Origin: Candidatus Altimarinota bacterium
Lineage (GTDB): Bacteria > Patescibacteriota > Gracilibacteria > BD1-5 > UBA2023
DNA length: 14,866 nt
NCBI GenBank assembly: GCA_003488655.1
Contig: DNKW01000010.1
Location: 8,144 to 23,009, forward strand
Direction: 5' to 3'
The notes under the pieces were generated by a model. That model was not told the DNA's origin. It did no database searches and saw only the letters and a list, made by a program, of their open reading frames with translations. Every line of letters begins with the position of its first letter. The stretch's first letter is position 1. Shown here in pieces: positions 1 through 6,883 of the stretch. The position numbers and the translations under genes were made by a program.

Positions 1-563
1 GATTCTCCGAGAAGCCACGCTGAATCTTTGTATGCTTGAAGTTTTTTATTCACAAGCTCAGAACATCCTTTTTGTCAGAATACAAAATTATTTGCATCGT
101 TGTCAGTGGTAATCCCATCTTTTATCTTGCTGGATGCCCCTTTTTCCTCGAAATAGAGAGCAGTTTCTTTCATGACAGTAGTATTGCAGATCTCCGCATA
201 TTTTGCTGGATATTTTGCCGTACCATTGGAGGTATCGAAAAGATCTCCTATATTCGTTGCAAGTGCCCCGATATCCTTGTTGGTTCCTTCGTGGATATTT
301 TTTAAGTCTTTTTTTACTTCATCATCAAGTTTCTTGAATTCTCCGCTCATGACCACCTGAAAGGCAATTTGTTGAATACTCAGAGTTCCAGTGGGACAGA
401 CATAATCCTCAATGGTTTTTGCCTTGCCTTCCTTGTTCGCCTTGATACACGCATCGATCTTTCCGGTGTATTTTGACCCTGTTGATTCCAGAGCAAAAAG
501 CGGAGAAAAAACACCGCTTGTGACAAACAATAAGACAGTTACATAAGAAATAGCAGGCTTCAT
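1..563 (-). CDS. Secreted protein of unknown function, 3' end outside the window
   Basis: I do not recognise the family. The chosen ATG at 563 starts a classic signal peptide (MKPAISYVTVLLFVTSGVFS, then PLFA and a likely cleavage before LES). An upstream in-frame start at 632 would put 23 charged residues before it and overlap the previous gene, so I reject it. The mature part is hydrophilic, largely helical by composition, and has at least four cysteines (ACIKA, YVCPTG, EICNTT, KGCSEL), which could form disulfides outside the cell. An in-frame TGA at 77-75 is read as Gly; the frame then stays open to base 1 (about 187 codons seen). It starts 4 bases after the stop of the preceding small membrane protein gene, so the two are probably co-transcribed with hsp20. 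Export is well supported; function is unknown. Confidence 0.72.
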
Positions 564-567
564 AGAT

Positions 568-828
568 TTATTTTTTAAAAAGTCGTGAAAAGAATCCTTT
601 CTTTTTTTCCACCACTGCTTCAGAACACCCAAAAATAAGCATTCCTAGTATTTTTTTCATTCGATTCCTCTTTTCTGCTCTTTCCTGGAGTTGTTTTTCA
701 TCAAGATGCTGTTGTGTTTTTTTGATACCATAAATAGATGCGACAACTCCTCCGAGGAGCATTCCGGTCACTATAGCATCTATCTTTCTGATAGATCGTT
801 TATGGATTTTATCGTTTTTATTGAACAC
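568..828 (-). CDS. Small single-helix membrane protein, unknown function
   Basis: An 86-residue protein starting at GTG 828 and ending at TAA. It has a basic N-terminus (residues 1-17, rich in K and R), one hydrophobic, glycine-containing helix (about residues 18-34, with GMLLGGVVASIYGI), then a charged, probably coiled-coil stretch (KTQQHLDEKQLQERAEKRNR) and a lysine-rich tail ending FFSRLFKK. A Gly-rich helix followed by a charged coil recalls YtxH-type general-stress membrane proteins, but the resemblance is compositional only. The gene lies 14 bases after hsp20 and 4 bases before the secreted-protein gene, so an hsp20-led stress or envelope operon is plausible. The GTG start is uncertain: an AAGGAT lies about 16 bases upstream, which is long for a ribosome binding site. 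Confidence 0.6.
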   Translation of the reverse strand: MFNKNDKIHKRSIRKIDAIVTGMLLGGVVASIYGIKKTQQHLDEKQLQERAEKRNRMKKILGMLIFGCSEAVVEKKKGFFSRLFKK

Positions 829-842
829 GTGATATAGGGGGA

Positions 843-1283
843 TTATCCTTCTAATTTATTGATTTTAATGGTTTTTTCTCCAAAAAGCAGTTTTGGAATC
901 TCGATACGAAGAAGATTATTTTCCATATCGGCATGAATCTTGTTGAAAGCGAGATTTTCCGGAAGTATCACCGACCTTGAAAACGGTCCAAAAAAACACT
1001 CTTCCACAAGTATGCGATCGGCACTGTCATAGATATCCGGTCGTCGTCGTTCCCCAGATATGGTAAGAATATTTCGAGAAACGGAGATATCTACATTTTC
1101 CGTGTCCATTCAGGCAATAGGCGCCATAATGATTATCCGATCGGAACAGTCGAGAATATCGAGAGCGACTTGACCGAGCTCTTCCTCTACTATGTCATCA
1201 TCCTCCATTTTCACTTCGATAGAGCTATGTCCATGACTTTCGTCTTCATCGTCATGATCGTCTCCTTTGAATATCTTGAACAT
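843..1283 (-). CDS. Hsp20 family small heat shock protein
   Basis: An ATP-independent holdase chaperone of the alpha-crystallin family. Under code 25 the protein is 146 residues. An acidic, His-containing N-terminal segment (residues 8-36, DDHDDEDE and MEDDDIVEEE) is followed by the alpha-crystallin domain: LDILDCSDRIIIMAPIAG (about 41-58), ISVSRNILTISGER, then FFGPFSRSVILPENL and LLRIEIPK. The TGA at 1112-1110 encodes G58 in the APxxG turn, where this family has glycine. With the standard code the domain would be cut in two at that point. The start is ambiguous: ATG 1283 gives MFKIFKG, and ATG 1322 adds 13 residues; neither has a clear ribosome binding site. It leads the minus-strand group of three genes and is divergent from pilC. 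Confidence 0.9.
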
Positions 1284-1342
1284 AAAAGATATATTATTTG
1301 AATAATGATTACTATGCCACATCCTATTCAGGAATCGTTTTT

Positions 1343-1371
1343 TTGCAAATTTTTCTCTTTTGTGTTAATAT
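1343..1371 (+). promoter_or_regulatory. Likely sigma70-type promoter for pilC
   Basis: TTGCAA (1343-1348) and TAATAT (1366-1371) are separated by exactly 17 bases. Each box matches the consensus at four of six positions. Transcription would start near 1378 and leave a leader of about 139 bases before the pilC ATG. It lies in the divergent gap between hsp20 and pilC. Confidence 0.45.
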
Positions 1372-1387
1372 GGACAGGAGAACCAAG

Positions 1388-1474
1388 TTGAAACTTACTT
1401 TCCGTGAAAAGAATTATTATTTCTCGTCAAGACGAAGCCAGCGGTTATTCTTTATTACCCAAGGCCGTCTGTAG
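1388..1474 (+). CDS. Possible 28-residue leader peptide upstream of pilC
   Basis: A TTG codon at 1388 follows an AGGAG (1376-1380) at 7-base spacing, the best-placed ribosome binding site on this side of the window. It opens a 28-codon frame ending at TAG 1472-1474. The peptide is basic and aromatic (LKLTFREKNYYFSSRRSQRL then FFITQGRL). It lies wholly within the predicted pilC leader, in the same frame as pilC but separated from it by TAG and TAA. It could be a leader peptide or chance; no homology is evident. Confidence 0.2.
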   Translation: MKLTFREKNYYFSSRRSQRLFFITQGRL

Positions 1475-1516
1475 ACATCGAAATAAAAATACTTTCCACT
1501 AGAATACCAATATATT

Positions 1517-2629
1517 ATGCAAAAAATACACTTTTCCCGTAAAGAAAAAATCCTCTTCCTCGACAATTTTGGGAGTCTTATCAATGCGGGGATTCCGATA
1601 GTTAAAGCACTCCAGATTACCTATTTTCAATCGGAAAATAAACATATCCAGGAGATGAGTGCCTACTTCAAACAGGCAATCGAATCCGGGCAGAATATTA
1701 TACAGGTGTGCGAAGGGCTTCCAAAAGTTTTTTCTCCGTTCGATCGGGCGATGTTCGAGATGGGGGAAGCAACGGGAAAGATGGGACAGGTACTCACACT
1801 CATCACGGAACGCGAGGAAAAACAGCAGGATCTGGAACGTAAAATTAAGCAGGCACTCATTTATCCCGCTTCCATTATGGTTGTAGCGATCGGTATGGTG
1901 GTGACGATTATGACGTATGTGGTTCCGAAGATCGAAAAGATTTATCAGGATTCCCACGTGAATCTTCCTCCATTGACGCAGTTTATTATCGGAATAAGTC
2001 ATTTTCTCAGAAGCGAATGAATATATCTGGCGATTGCTCTTATCGCCTGAATTACGGGATTCTTTTTTGCTTTCAAAAACCCACGTTTTCGGTACGAATT
2101 CGATCGGAGGATTCTTTCTCTTCCGATTTTTGGAGATATTCTTCGTAAGAAGATTCTCATCGTATTTACTGAATTCCTTGCCACTCTTCTCAATTCTGGA
2201 ATCCTCATCAACCGCTCGCTCTTCATTGTCCGAACGGGTATGGACAATCGATATTATGAAACGGAGATTGATGCTATTCTCTCGGATATCAAGGCGGGGA
2301 AATCACTTTCTTCCGCTCTCGGCGGAGAGTACATCGAGCGGAAGATCCGATGAGAGGTAATAGGGGATAATGAAATTGGTTTTAAACGAAGAGTCGATTG
2401 TTTTCCGATAGAACTCTCCATGTCGGTGAAAATCGGAGAGCAGACAGGTTCGCTTGCCCGTATGCTCGAGAAGATGGCAGTTCGTTACAACAAGGATGTG
2501 GATGCGACCATCAAGGGGCTTTCCAGTATGATCGAACCTATCATCATCGTCGGAATCGGAGGAATCGTCGGAGTCATCATTATGGCGATAATGCTCCCGT
2601 TCTTCAATATGGTAAACGTCATACATTAA
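1517..2629 (+). CDS. pilC: PilC/GspF-type inner membrane platform protein of a type IV pilus
   Basis: The integral membrane platform on which pilin subunits are assembled, working with the PilB-type ATPase. Code 25 gives 370 residues from three standard-code fragments; TGA codons at 2018, 2048 and 2351 encode G168, G178 and G279. There are two T2SF (GspF) domains: about residues 8-130 (LINAGIPIVKALQ, FEMGEATGKMGQVL) and about 205-335 (LPIFGDILRKKI, LLNSGILINRSL, KIGEQTGSLARMLEKMA). Hydrophobic segments lie near 110-135, 165-190 and at the C-terminus (IEPIIIVGIGGIVGVIIMAI then LPFF). The usual N-terminal extension of about 50 residues is short. An in-frame TAA at 1484-1486 blocks any longer start and no other ATG/GTG/TTG precedes 1517. 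No pilB is seen in the window. Convergent with the ctpA-like gene, with a shared terminator. Confidence 0.95.
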
Positions 2630-2744
2630 AACTTCTCAAAAACTCGTTCTTTGAACTCAAGATTCCGTTCCTCACTCTCCGTACAATCGTACGGTTCGCT
2701 TCGGTACTCGTCTTTCATTCAAATTACTTCGCTTTTGAGAAGTT
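2630..2744 (+). repeat. 115-bp palindromic repeat, copy 1, directly after the pilC stop
   Basis: The element begins one base after the pilC TAA (2627-2629). Its ends are a perfect 12-base inverted repeat (AACTTCTCAAAA at 2630-2641, TTTTGAGAAGTT at 2733-2744), and further inverted matches lie inside (TTTGAA/TTCAAA, and CCGTAC/GTACGG around the centre). The whole unit could fold into one long imperfect hairpin. It aligns along its whole length, in the same orientation, with 14296-14411 inside murG. Shared blocks include TTCCTCA, CGTACA/GTACG at the centre, AATTACTT and TTTTGAGAAGT at the right end. Confidence 0.8.
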
Positions 2745-2770
2745 TTTTCACTTTTCTACTATTTTCAAAA

Positions 2771-2807
2771 ACAAAAAAACAATCCGCAGTGTGGATTGTT
2801 TTTTTGT
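2771..2807. terminator. Bidirectional rho-independent terminator between pilC and the S41 protease
   Basis: A 15-bp perfect stem: ACAAAAAAACAATCC (2771-2785), a 7-base loop, and GGATTGTTTTTTTGT (2793-2807). U-rich 3' arms exist on both strands, so it can end transcription from pilC (plus) and from the protease gene, whose TAA is at 2817-2815 (minus). Confidence 0.88.
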
Positions 2808-2814
2808 TTATGGA

Positions 2815-4395
2815 TTACCAATTGAGATTCTTCGCATACTCCATCTGGTTATCCCGTCCGTTTTTCCAGAGCGTCTCGTCGAACTTCACCTCCAGATCCG
2901 GTTTGATTCCGGTTCCGTCGATTCCTATCTGGGTTTTTCCGGTGAACCATTTGGCGATGGTATATTTGAAGCTCGAATTATCGGTATATGTATCAAGACT
3001 TTGAACGGATCATTTTCCGTAAGATTTTTCTCCAACGATACGAATATTATCTCCGAGATAATCCTTGATGGTTCCTGCCATAATTTCAGAGGCAGAGGCA
3101 CTTCCTCCATTTATAAGGATGACGATCTTCCTTCTTGTGAGATCGATCAAATCCTGTCCCTCACTCTGCATTTCGGAAACAGTGTTTTTGTACTTGATAT
3201 GTACGACACTCTGTCATTTCGGTACGAAGTAATTGAGCATCGTAGCAACTTCATCGAGACTTCCCCCGGGGTTATTTCGGAGGTCGATGATGATTTTCCC
3301 ATTGCTTGGATCCTTTGTTATCGCTCAGAGTGCCTGAACAAAGGCATCCTTCACTCCCGCTCCAAAGGTGGTGATTTTTATGTACTGGTCTCAGAAATCA
3401 AGTTTCTTATATTCTACGTAATTGATGGTGATTTTTGCTCGGATAATCGCGAAGTCGAGCTCCTCCATTCCACGCTTGATGTGAATCCTTACAATCGTTC
3501 CACCCGGACCTTTGATTTTGTTGATAGCATCTTGGAGTGTCGTGAGCTCGGTCACTGATATATCGTCGATTTTTGTGATGATATCTCCTCACTTGAGTCC
3601 GCTTTTTTCAGCAGGAGTTCCGGACATAGGAGAGATGATATGGAGCTCTCCCGGTTTCGGCATATCGATATATGCACCGATACCTTCAAACTCCCCATCA
3701 AGCTCATCCTGGAAATTCTTGGATTCCACCGGAGGAAAATAGGCGGTATGTTTATCACCACTGGCTTCCGACATGCCTTTTGCAGCACCTTGTATGAGGG
3801 CTTCATCACGAAGTTTTGCACTGTCATAAAAATTGTATTTAAGCTTCTCATACACATCGTTCAGGATGGCGAAATTAGGGATGGTGGTGATGGGGTAAAA
3901 AGCTCCAATATTTATAGTTTCTATTGTCGTTTCGGTATTATTTTGGGAATCAATGGATGGCTCCTGATACAATTGACCGAGAGTATCGAGAACAGCCTTG
4001 AGAGTAAGAATCTTTCCCGTACCAGTCTGTTCTATTTTTTGTCCGAGGTTTGATTCTATCGCCCGAGTGAACTGTTCGGGAGTGGCCAGTTCTGTTGTTT
4101 TGAGATCGATTGGAAGATTCTTAAAGAACCCCATGTATACTCCTTTTTGGAGAGCTTTATAGAGAGGGGTATTTTTTTGTATATTTCGAAAATTGAGACC
4201 TATATATTGATAGCTCTCAGGGACACCTTCATATTCGGCGATACTATTAAAATAGACGGTCAAAAACCCCCCAAAATTGAGCGGTCGGTTCTCACTTCCT
4301 GCCGGGTAAGAATTCAAATCTCGGTAGTCTATGGCTTTTGCAAAAACTTCTTGGACAGAGAGGAGGAGAACGAGGAAAATTATGAATTTTTTCAT
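2815..4395 (-). CDS. S41 family C-terminal processing protease (CtpA/Prc-like), exported
   Basis: A serine protease of the carboxy-terminal processing family, acting outside the cytoplasmic membrane. 526 residues under code 25, with five TGA codons (at 3589, 3391, 3325, 3214 and 3010) read as Gly. The signal peptide is residues 1-19 (MKKFIIFLVLLLSVQEVFA); this decides for ATG 4395 over an upstream ATG at 4503, which would overlap the previous gene. The PDZ region is about 225-300 (FEGIGAYIDM, TPAEKSGLK, then GGDIITKIDD with its first G from TGA). Catalytic core: IIIDLRNNPGGSLDEV, GGSASASEI with the likely nucleophile S436, and KSYGKGSVQ with the likely general base K461, 25 residues later as in E. 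coli Prc. The G after K461 is a TGA. It is the last gene of the toxin-antitoxin operon strand, 25 bases after the two-helix protein. Confidence 0.93.
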
Positions 4396-4420
4396 AAAAG
4401 TGGGCGAAGGATAAGGGATA

Positions 4421-4681
4421 TTATTGTGTCTGACTCGTTTCGGTATTTGTATTGCTTCCATATTGACGAGGGTTATCGAATACTCAGAACGGGTAGGCGA
4501 CACTCACGAAGATGAGTCAGAGTCCGATGAGGCTTATAATGAATACCGTTCCTCCAGAACCGAGGTATTTTTCTGCCCAGTACCACCTCCCTGTCCAACT
4601 GTAGACAACTTTCCGGTATTTGAGGATGCCGAGACCCATGGCGATTCCGAGGAGTGCGTAGAAGATTTTTACGAGGAACAT
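4421..4681 (-). CDS. Two-helix membrane protein, unknown function
   Basis: 86 residues from ATG 4681, with TGA at 4519-4517 (G55) and 4486-4484 (G66), ending at TAA 4423-4421. Hydrophobic helix 1 spans about residues 2-20 (LVKIFYALLGIAMGLGIL), then an aromatic and basic loop (KYRKVVYSWTGRWYWAEKYL), then helix 2 at about 44-66 (VFIISLIGLGLIFVSVAYPFG), and a polar tail ending NETSQTQ. The second TGA lies at the end of helix 2, and the standard code would remove the tail. A TTG at 4711 is an alternative start but lies inside the end of the toxin gene. It sits 16 bases after the toxin and 25 before the protease, so it is probably co-transcribed. I do not recognise the family; a membrane partner for the protease is only a guess. 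Confidence 0.7.
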
Positions 4682-4697
4682 GAGTTGATAAGTATAT

Positions 4698-5015
4698 TTA
4701 TAATTCTTCAAGAACCTTTTTTAGTGCGGTTATTATTTGTACTTTAGAAACATTCGAAATATCTGTTTTGGAATATATCATAAGTGGTAAAACTTTGTTT
4801 TCAAAGACTTTCACAATAATTCGAAATCCTCCACTTTTTCCTGTCGGAATAGATGAATTTTTACATCGGAATTTATATACTCCTTCTCATAAGGAAATTC
4901 ATAATTGGACTGAAAAAGTTTCCTCGAAATCTTGCCAATCATGGTCGATTTTTGGAAATCTCTCATTCAAGGAGTGTATCTGACCGAGAAGATGTTTTGT
5001 TTCTATAAACTTCAT
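4698..5015 (-). CDS. RelE/HigB-like type II toxin (probable)
   Basis: 105 residues, visible only under code 25: TGA codons at 4901-4899 and 4889-4887 encode G39 and G43. The C-terminal half has the RelE/HigB pattern: a basic strand (GVYKFRCKNSS), GKSGGFRIIVKVFENK, then PLMIYSKTDISNVSKVQI and a final helix ending LKKVLEEL. Known members are small RNases that cleave mRNA, often on the ribosome; whether this one is active cannot be told from sequence. The ATG at 5015 overlaps the 3' end of the preceding gene by 13 bases, the usual toxin-antitoxin coupling. Family assignment rests on motif pattern, gene size and gene order, not on a search. Confidence 0.72.
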
Positions 5016-5200
5016 AATTTCATATCGAGATTACGATTTAGGATTGCAAAATTTTGATCGGATGTAAGCTCTTGTTTAAGTTCCATGTCTTGTTTGGTCT
5101 CAATGTACTCAAGAATAAGCTCACTAATAGTTGCCTCAAGCTCTTTTGGGAGGATATAGTGCTCAACTTTATTTGGTATGTTTACGGTAATGGTGGACAT
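5003..5200 (-). CDS. Antitoxin partner of the RelE/HigB-like toxin (probable)
   Basis: 65 residues from ATG 5200. The sequence begins with a short beta-like stretch (MSTITVNIP) followed by helical, strongly charged sequence (ATISELILEYIETKQDMELK, then QELTSDQNFAILNR), the size and composition of RelB-like antitoxins that bind DNA at the N-terminus and mask the toxin with the C-terminus. A TGA at 5014-5012 is read as Gly and adds GSL before TAG 5005-5003. The start is chosen because ATG 5200 lies about 26 bases downstream of a consensus -10 box; an upstream in-frame start at 5275 would precede the promoter. Overlap with the toxin by 13 bases supports the pairing. I cannot name the antitoxin family. 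Confidence 0.65.
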
Positions 5201-5227
5201 ATATGTGGAAGTTAATCTAAATAATAG

Positions 5228-5240
5228 CTGTATTATACAG
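5228..5240 (-). promoter_or_regulatory. -10 box inside a perfect palindrome: promoter and likely operator of the toxin-antitoxin operon
   Basis: On the minus strand the sequence reads CTGTATAATACAG, a 13-base palindrome with one central base. It contains a perfect TATAAT (5237-5232). No strong -35 is present, though T-rich sequence (TTTTGG) lies about 17 bases upstream. Placement over the -10 suits autorepression by the antitoxin or toxin-antitoxin complex. Confidence 0.6.
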
Positions 5241-5258
5241 ATTTCTCCGAAAAACCAA

Positions 5259-5294
5259 AAAATAAACTTGACCATTTTTCGGTGAGTTTATTTT
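5259..5294 (-). terminator. Probable terminator of the fibre-protein gene
   Basis: Inverted repeat AAAATAAACT (5259-5268) and AGTTTATTTT (5285-5294), with an inner ACC/GGT pair, 54 bases past the TAA of the fibre gene. On the minus strand the 3' arm runs into a T-rich stretch. It lies immediately upstream of the toxin-antitoxin promoter and would insulate that operon. Confidence 0.55.
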
Positions 5295-5347
5295 AAATTT
5301 TACTGAACTATTTTCATTCAAGTGCATCAAGGCGGGATCCTATATCT

Positions 5348-6535
5348 TTAGTTTAATGACTTTAATCCATTACCGCTTATCTCAATGTTTTTAGCATACG
5401 TGAATACTCCCCTCATCTCTAGATAATATTTATTATTTTCATACACCCTCCTAAATTCCACATTTGAAGGAGCATAGTCATAGCCTCAGATGATCCGTAC
5501 ATTTGGCTGAATACTGGAAGTTGCTTCAGGATACATGGAGTATGTCACGAGGTAAATATTTGGATAAGCATTATGTGTCGATGAAATTATTGCATAATTT
5601 GAGCTAGTGATTTCTGCCAATTTATACCAAAGGGTATCTCAGCCTAAAAAGAAAGTAAACCTATTGGTATATCTATCGGATAGTAGTCCTCCATTTTCTG
5701 CAATACTTCCATTCACATCTAGTTTTGCTGACGGATCGGTCGTTCCAATACCGACGTTACCGGTGGAATCAATACGCATCCTTTCAGTTCCATATATTGT
5801 CGTAGTATTGGCAGCAGTAAAAAAGTTTATTACTGTTGGTGCATTCATTATGCTTGTATTGCCTCCGATACCAACATAGCTATTAGTAGCATCACTTGAA
5901 CCCATTATCAATCCCACTGGTTTTTCAGCGTTAATATAGTGGTAACTACCTATCCTTGATGTTTTAGCTGTGAGGTTTGTTCTTGAAAATGCAGCATTAT
6001 CTGCACCAAGAACCAAGCTTATCCAACCACTAGCTATATCCAACATCCCCGAAGGACTACTTGTCCCAATCCCCACATTCCCATTACTCAGCATAGTCAC
6101 GGCATTCTTTTCTCCAGTGATAGTATTATTCCAGAATTTGAGACTATTGTCGGTACGGTCATTATAGATTCCCCAATGATTATTCGCTCAAGCGACGCTC
6201 TGGATATCAATTTCTGCGTTTGCTCCGGTATCATACACATGAAGCAAAGTGTTTGGAGTCGTGGTTCCTATTCCCACCTTTCCTCCCATATAGGCAGTTC
6301 CTCCTGTTACGTTATTCCAGAGAGCTGATGCTCCAGAAGTAAGAGTGTTGACTCTGGTATTGAGATCATCGATATTTAGTATCATTGCATTCCAGATGCC
6401 CATAGTGAGAGGTTGCCCTCCAGTCACTGGAATCATCGTTGAATATGCTCCATACCCGACCGAAAGCACCACAAGGGTTCCGAAGAATATAAAAGCGGAG
6501 TAAAGAGACTTCTTCCAAAGAGAAAGAGTTTTCAT
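5348..6535 (-). CDS. Membrane-anchored, fibre-like surface protein with GNVGIG repeats
   Basis: 395 residues under code 25, TGA at 6190-6188 (G116), 5641-5639 and 5488-5486. The N-terminus is a signal anchor (MKTLSLWKKS then LYSAFIFFGTLVVLSVGYGA). A short coiled-coil-like stretch follows (MILNIDDLNTRVNTLTS). Three copies of a GxVGIGTTxPxxxLxV motif occur at about residues 85-101, 152-168 and 262-280 (GKVGIGTTTPNTLLHV, GNVGIGTSSPSGMLDI, GNVGIGTTDPSAKLDV). Between the first two is a segment of the WGIYNDR...LKFWNN type. Such motifs are typical of phage tail fibres and bacterial adhesins of trimeric beta-structure. The C-terminal 110 residues (WYKLAEITSSNYAII and onward) form a separate domain and may be the tip. 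No S74 autochaperone is evident. Probably attachment; target unknown. An upstream ATG at 6664 would extend it through the homopolymer tract. Confidence 0.85.
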
Positions 6536-6575
6536 AAACAAAGAAAAGTAAGAAATTAAATTAAAACCATTATCG

Positions 6576-6588
6576 TTTTTTTTTTTTT
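6576..6588 (-). repeat. 13-base A/T homopolymer in the fibre-gene leader
   Basis: Thirteen consecutive T on the plus strand (A in the transcript), 41-53 bases upstream of the fibre ATG. An open frame from ATG 6664 passes through it in phase with the fibre gene, so slippage could alter either leader spacing or an upstream-initiated reading frame. Confidence 0.7.
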
Positions 6589-6622
6589 GTAAATCAAGTT
6601 TGTTCTTAAAAAGAACAAAAAA

Positions 6623-6766
6623 AGCGACTATCACCAAGATAATCACTTTAGATTTGAATTTCAAAAGTGGAGCGATTATCCGTAGTCGCCAAACTATTTA
6701 TACGTCCGTTCCCTATTTTACAAGAGTATGGAAGTGGATAACCGCTCCATAGTGTCTTGTAAAATA
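6623..6766 (-). ncRNA. Candidate attenuator leader RNA upstream of the fibre gene
   Basis: Read on the minus strand. Stem B: TATTTTACAAGA (6766-6755) pairs perfectly with TCTTGTAAAATA (6725-6714). Its 29-base loop contains TGGAGCGGTTATCC (6749-6736), complementary but for one pair to GGATAATCGCTCCA (6681-6668) downstream, which gives pseudoknot topology. Further on, AGTGATTATC (6647-6638) and GATAGTCGCT (6632-6623) form a 10-bp stem followed by seven U, a rho-independent terminator. The 6681-6668 strand can instead pair with the terminator's left arm (GATAATC:GATTATC, extended by a GU pair). Two mutually exclusive pairings ahead of a terminator are the architecture of a riboswitch or other attenuator. 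This 348-base gap between rpsA and the fibre gene holds no convincing ORF. The structure is inferred by eye; ligand unknown. Confidence 0.5.
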
Positions 6767-6841
6767 AGAATAAAAAAAGAGAAACTGTTACATATAAATA
6801 ATTTGGCACGCTCATTGTATCCAGTTTTTTGAAAAATCCAA

Positions 6842-6873
6842 AAAATTCCCCATTCGAAAGAATGGGGAATTTT
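6842..6873. terminator. Rho-independent terminator of rpsA
   Basis: A 14-bp perfect stem, AAAATTCCCCATTC (6842-6855) and GAATGGGGAATTTT (6860-6873), with a 4-base loop, 10 bases after the rpsA stop. T-rich on both strands, so it can act in both directions. Confidence 0.9.
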
Positions 6874-6883
6874 ATTTTTGTAA

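Noticed and set aside
564..632. Upstream start (632) for the secreted protein
   Set aside because: It overlaps the preceding gene and would bury the signal peptide behind 23 charged residues.
2398..3558. A 386-codon plus-strand open frame opposite the S41 protease gene
   Set aside because: It is antisense to a protein with unmistakable protease motifs, has low-complexity composition and no recognisable domain.
4396..4503. Upstream start (4503) for the S41 protease
   Set aside because: It would precede the signal peptide by 36 residues and overlap the two-helix membrane protein gene once that gene is extended through its TGA codons.
5201..5275. Upstream start (5275) for the antitoxin
   Set aside because: It lies upstream of the consensus -10 box and adds a hydrophobic stretch not expected for an antitoxin.
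6536..6664. Annotated extension of the fibre protein to ATG 6664
   Set aside because: The extension runs through the homopolymer and the terminator-like hairpin region, and a normal signal anchor begins at 6535; kept only as a phase-variation hypothesis.
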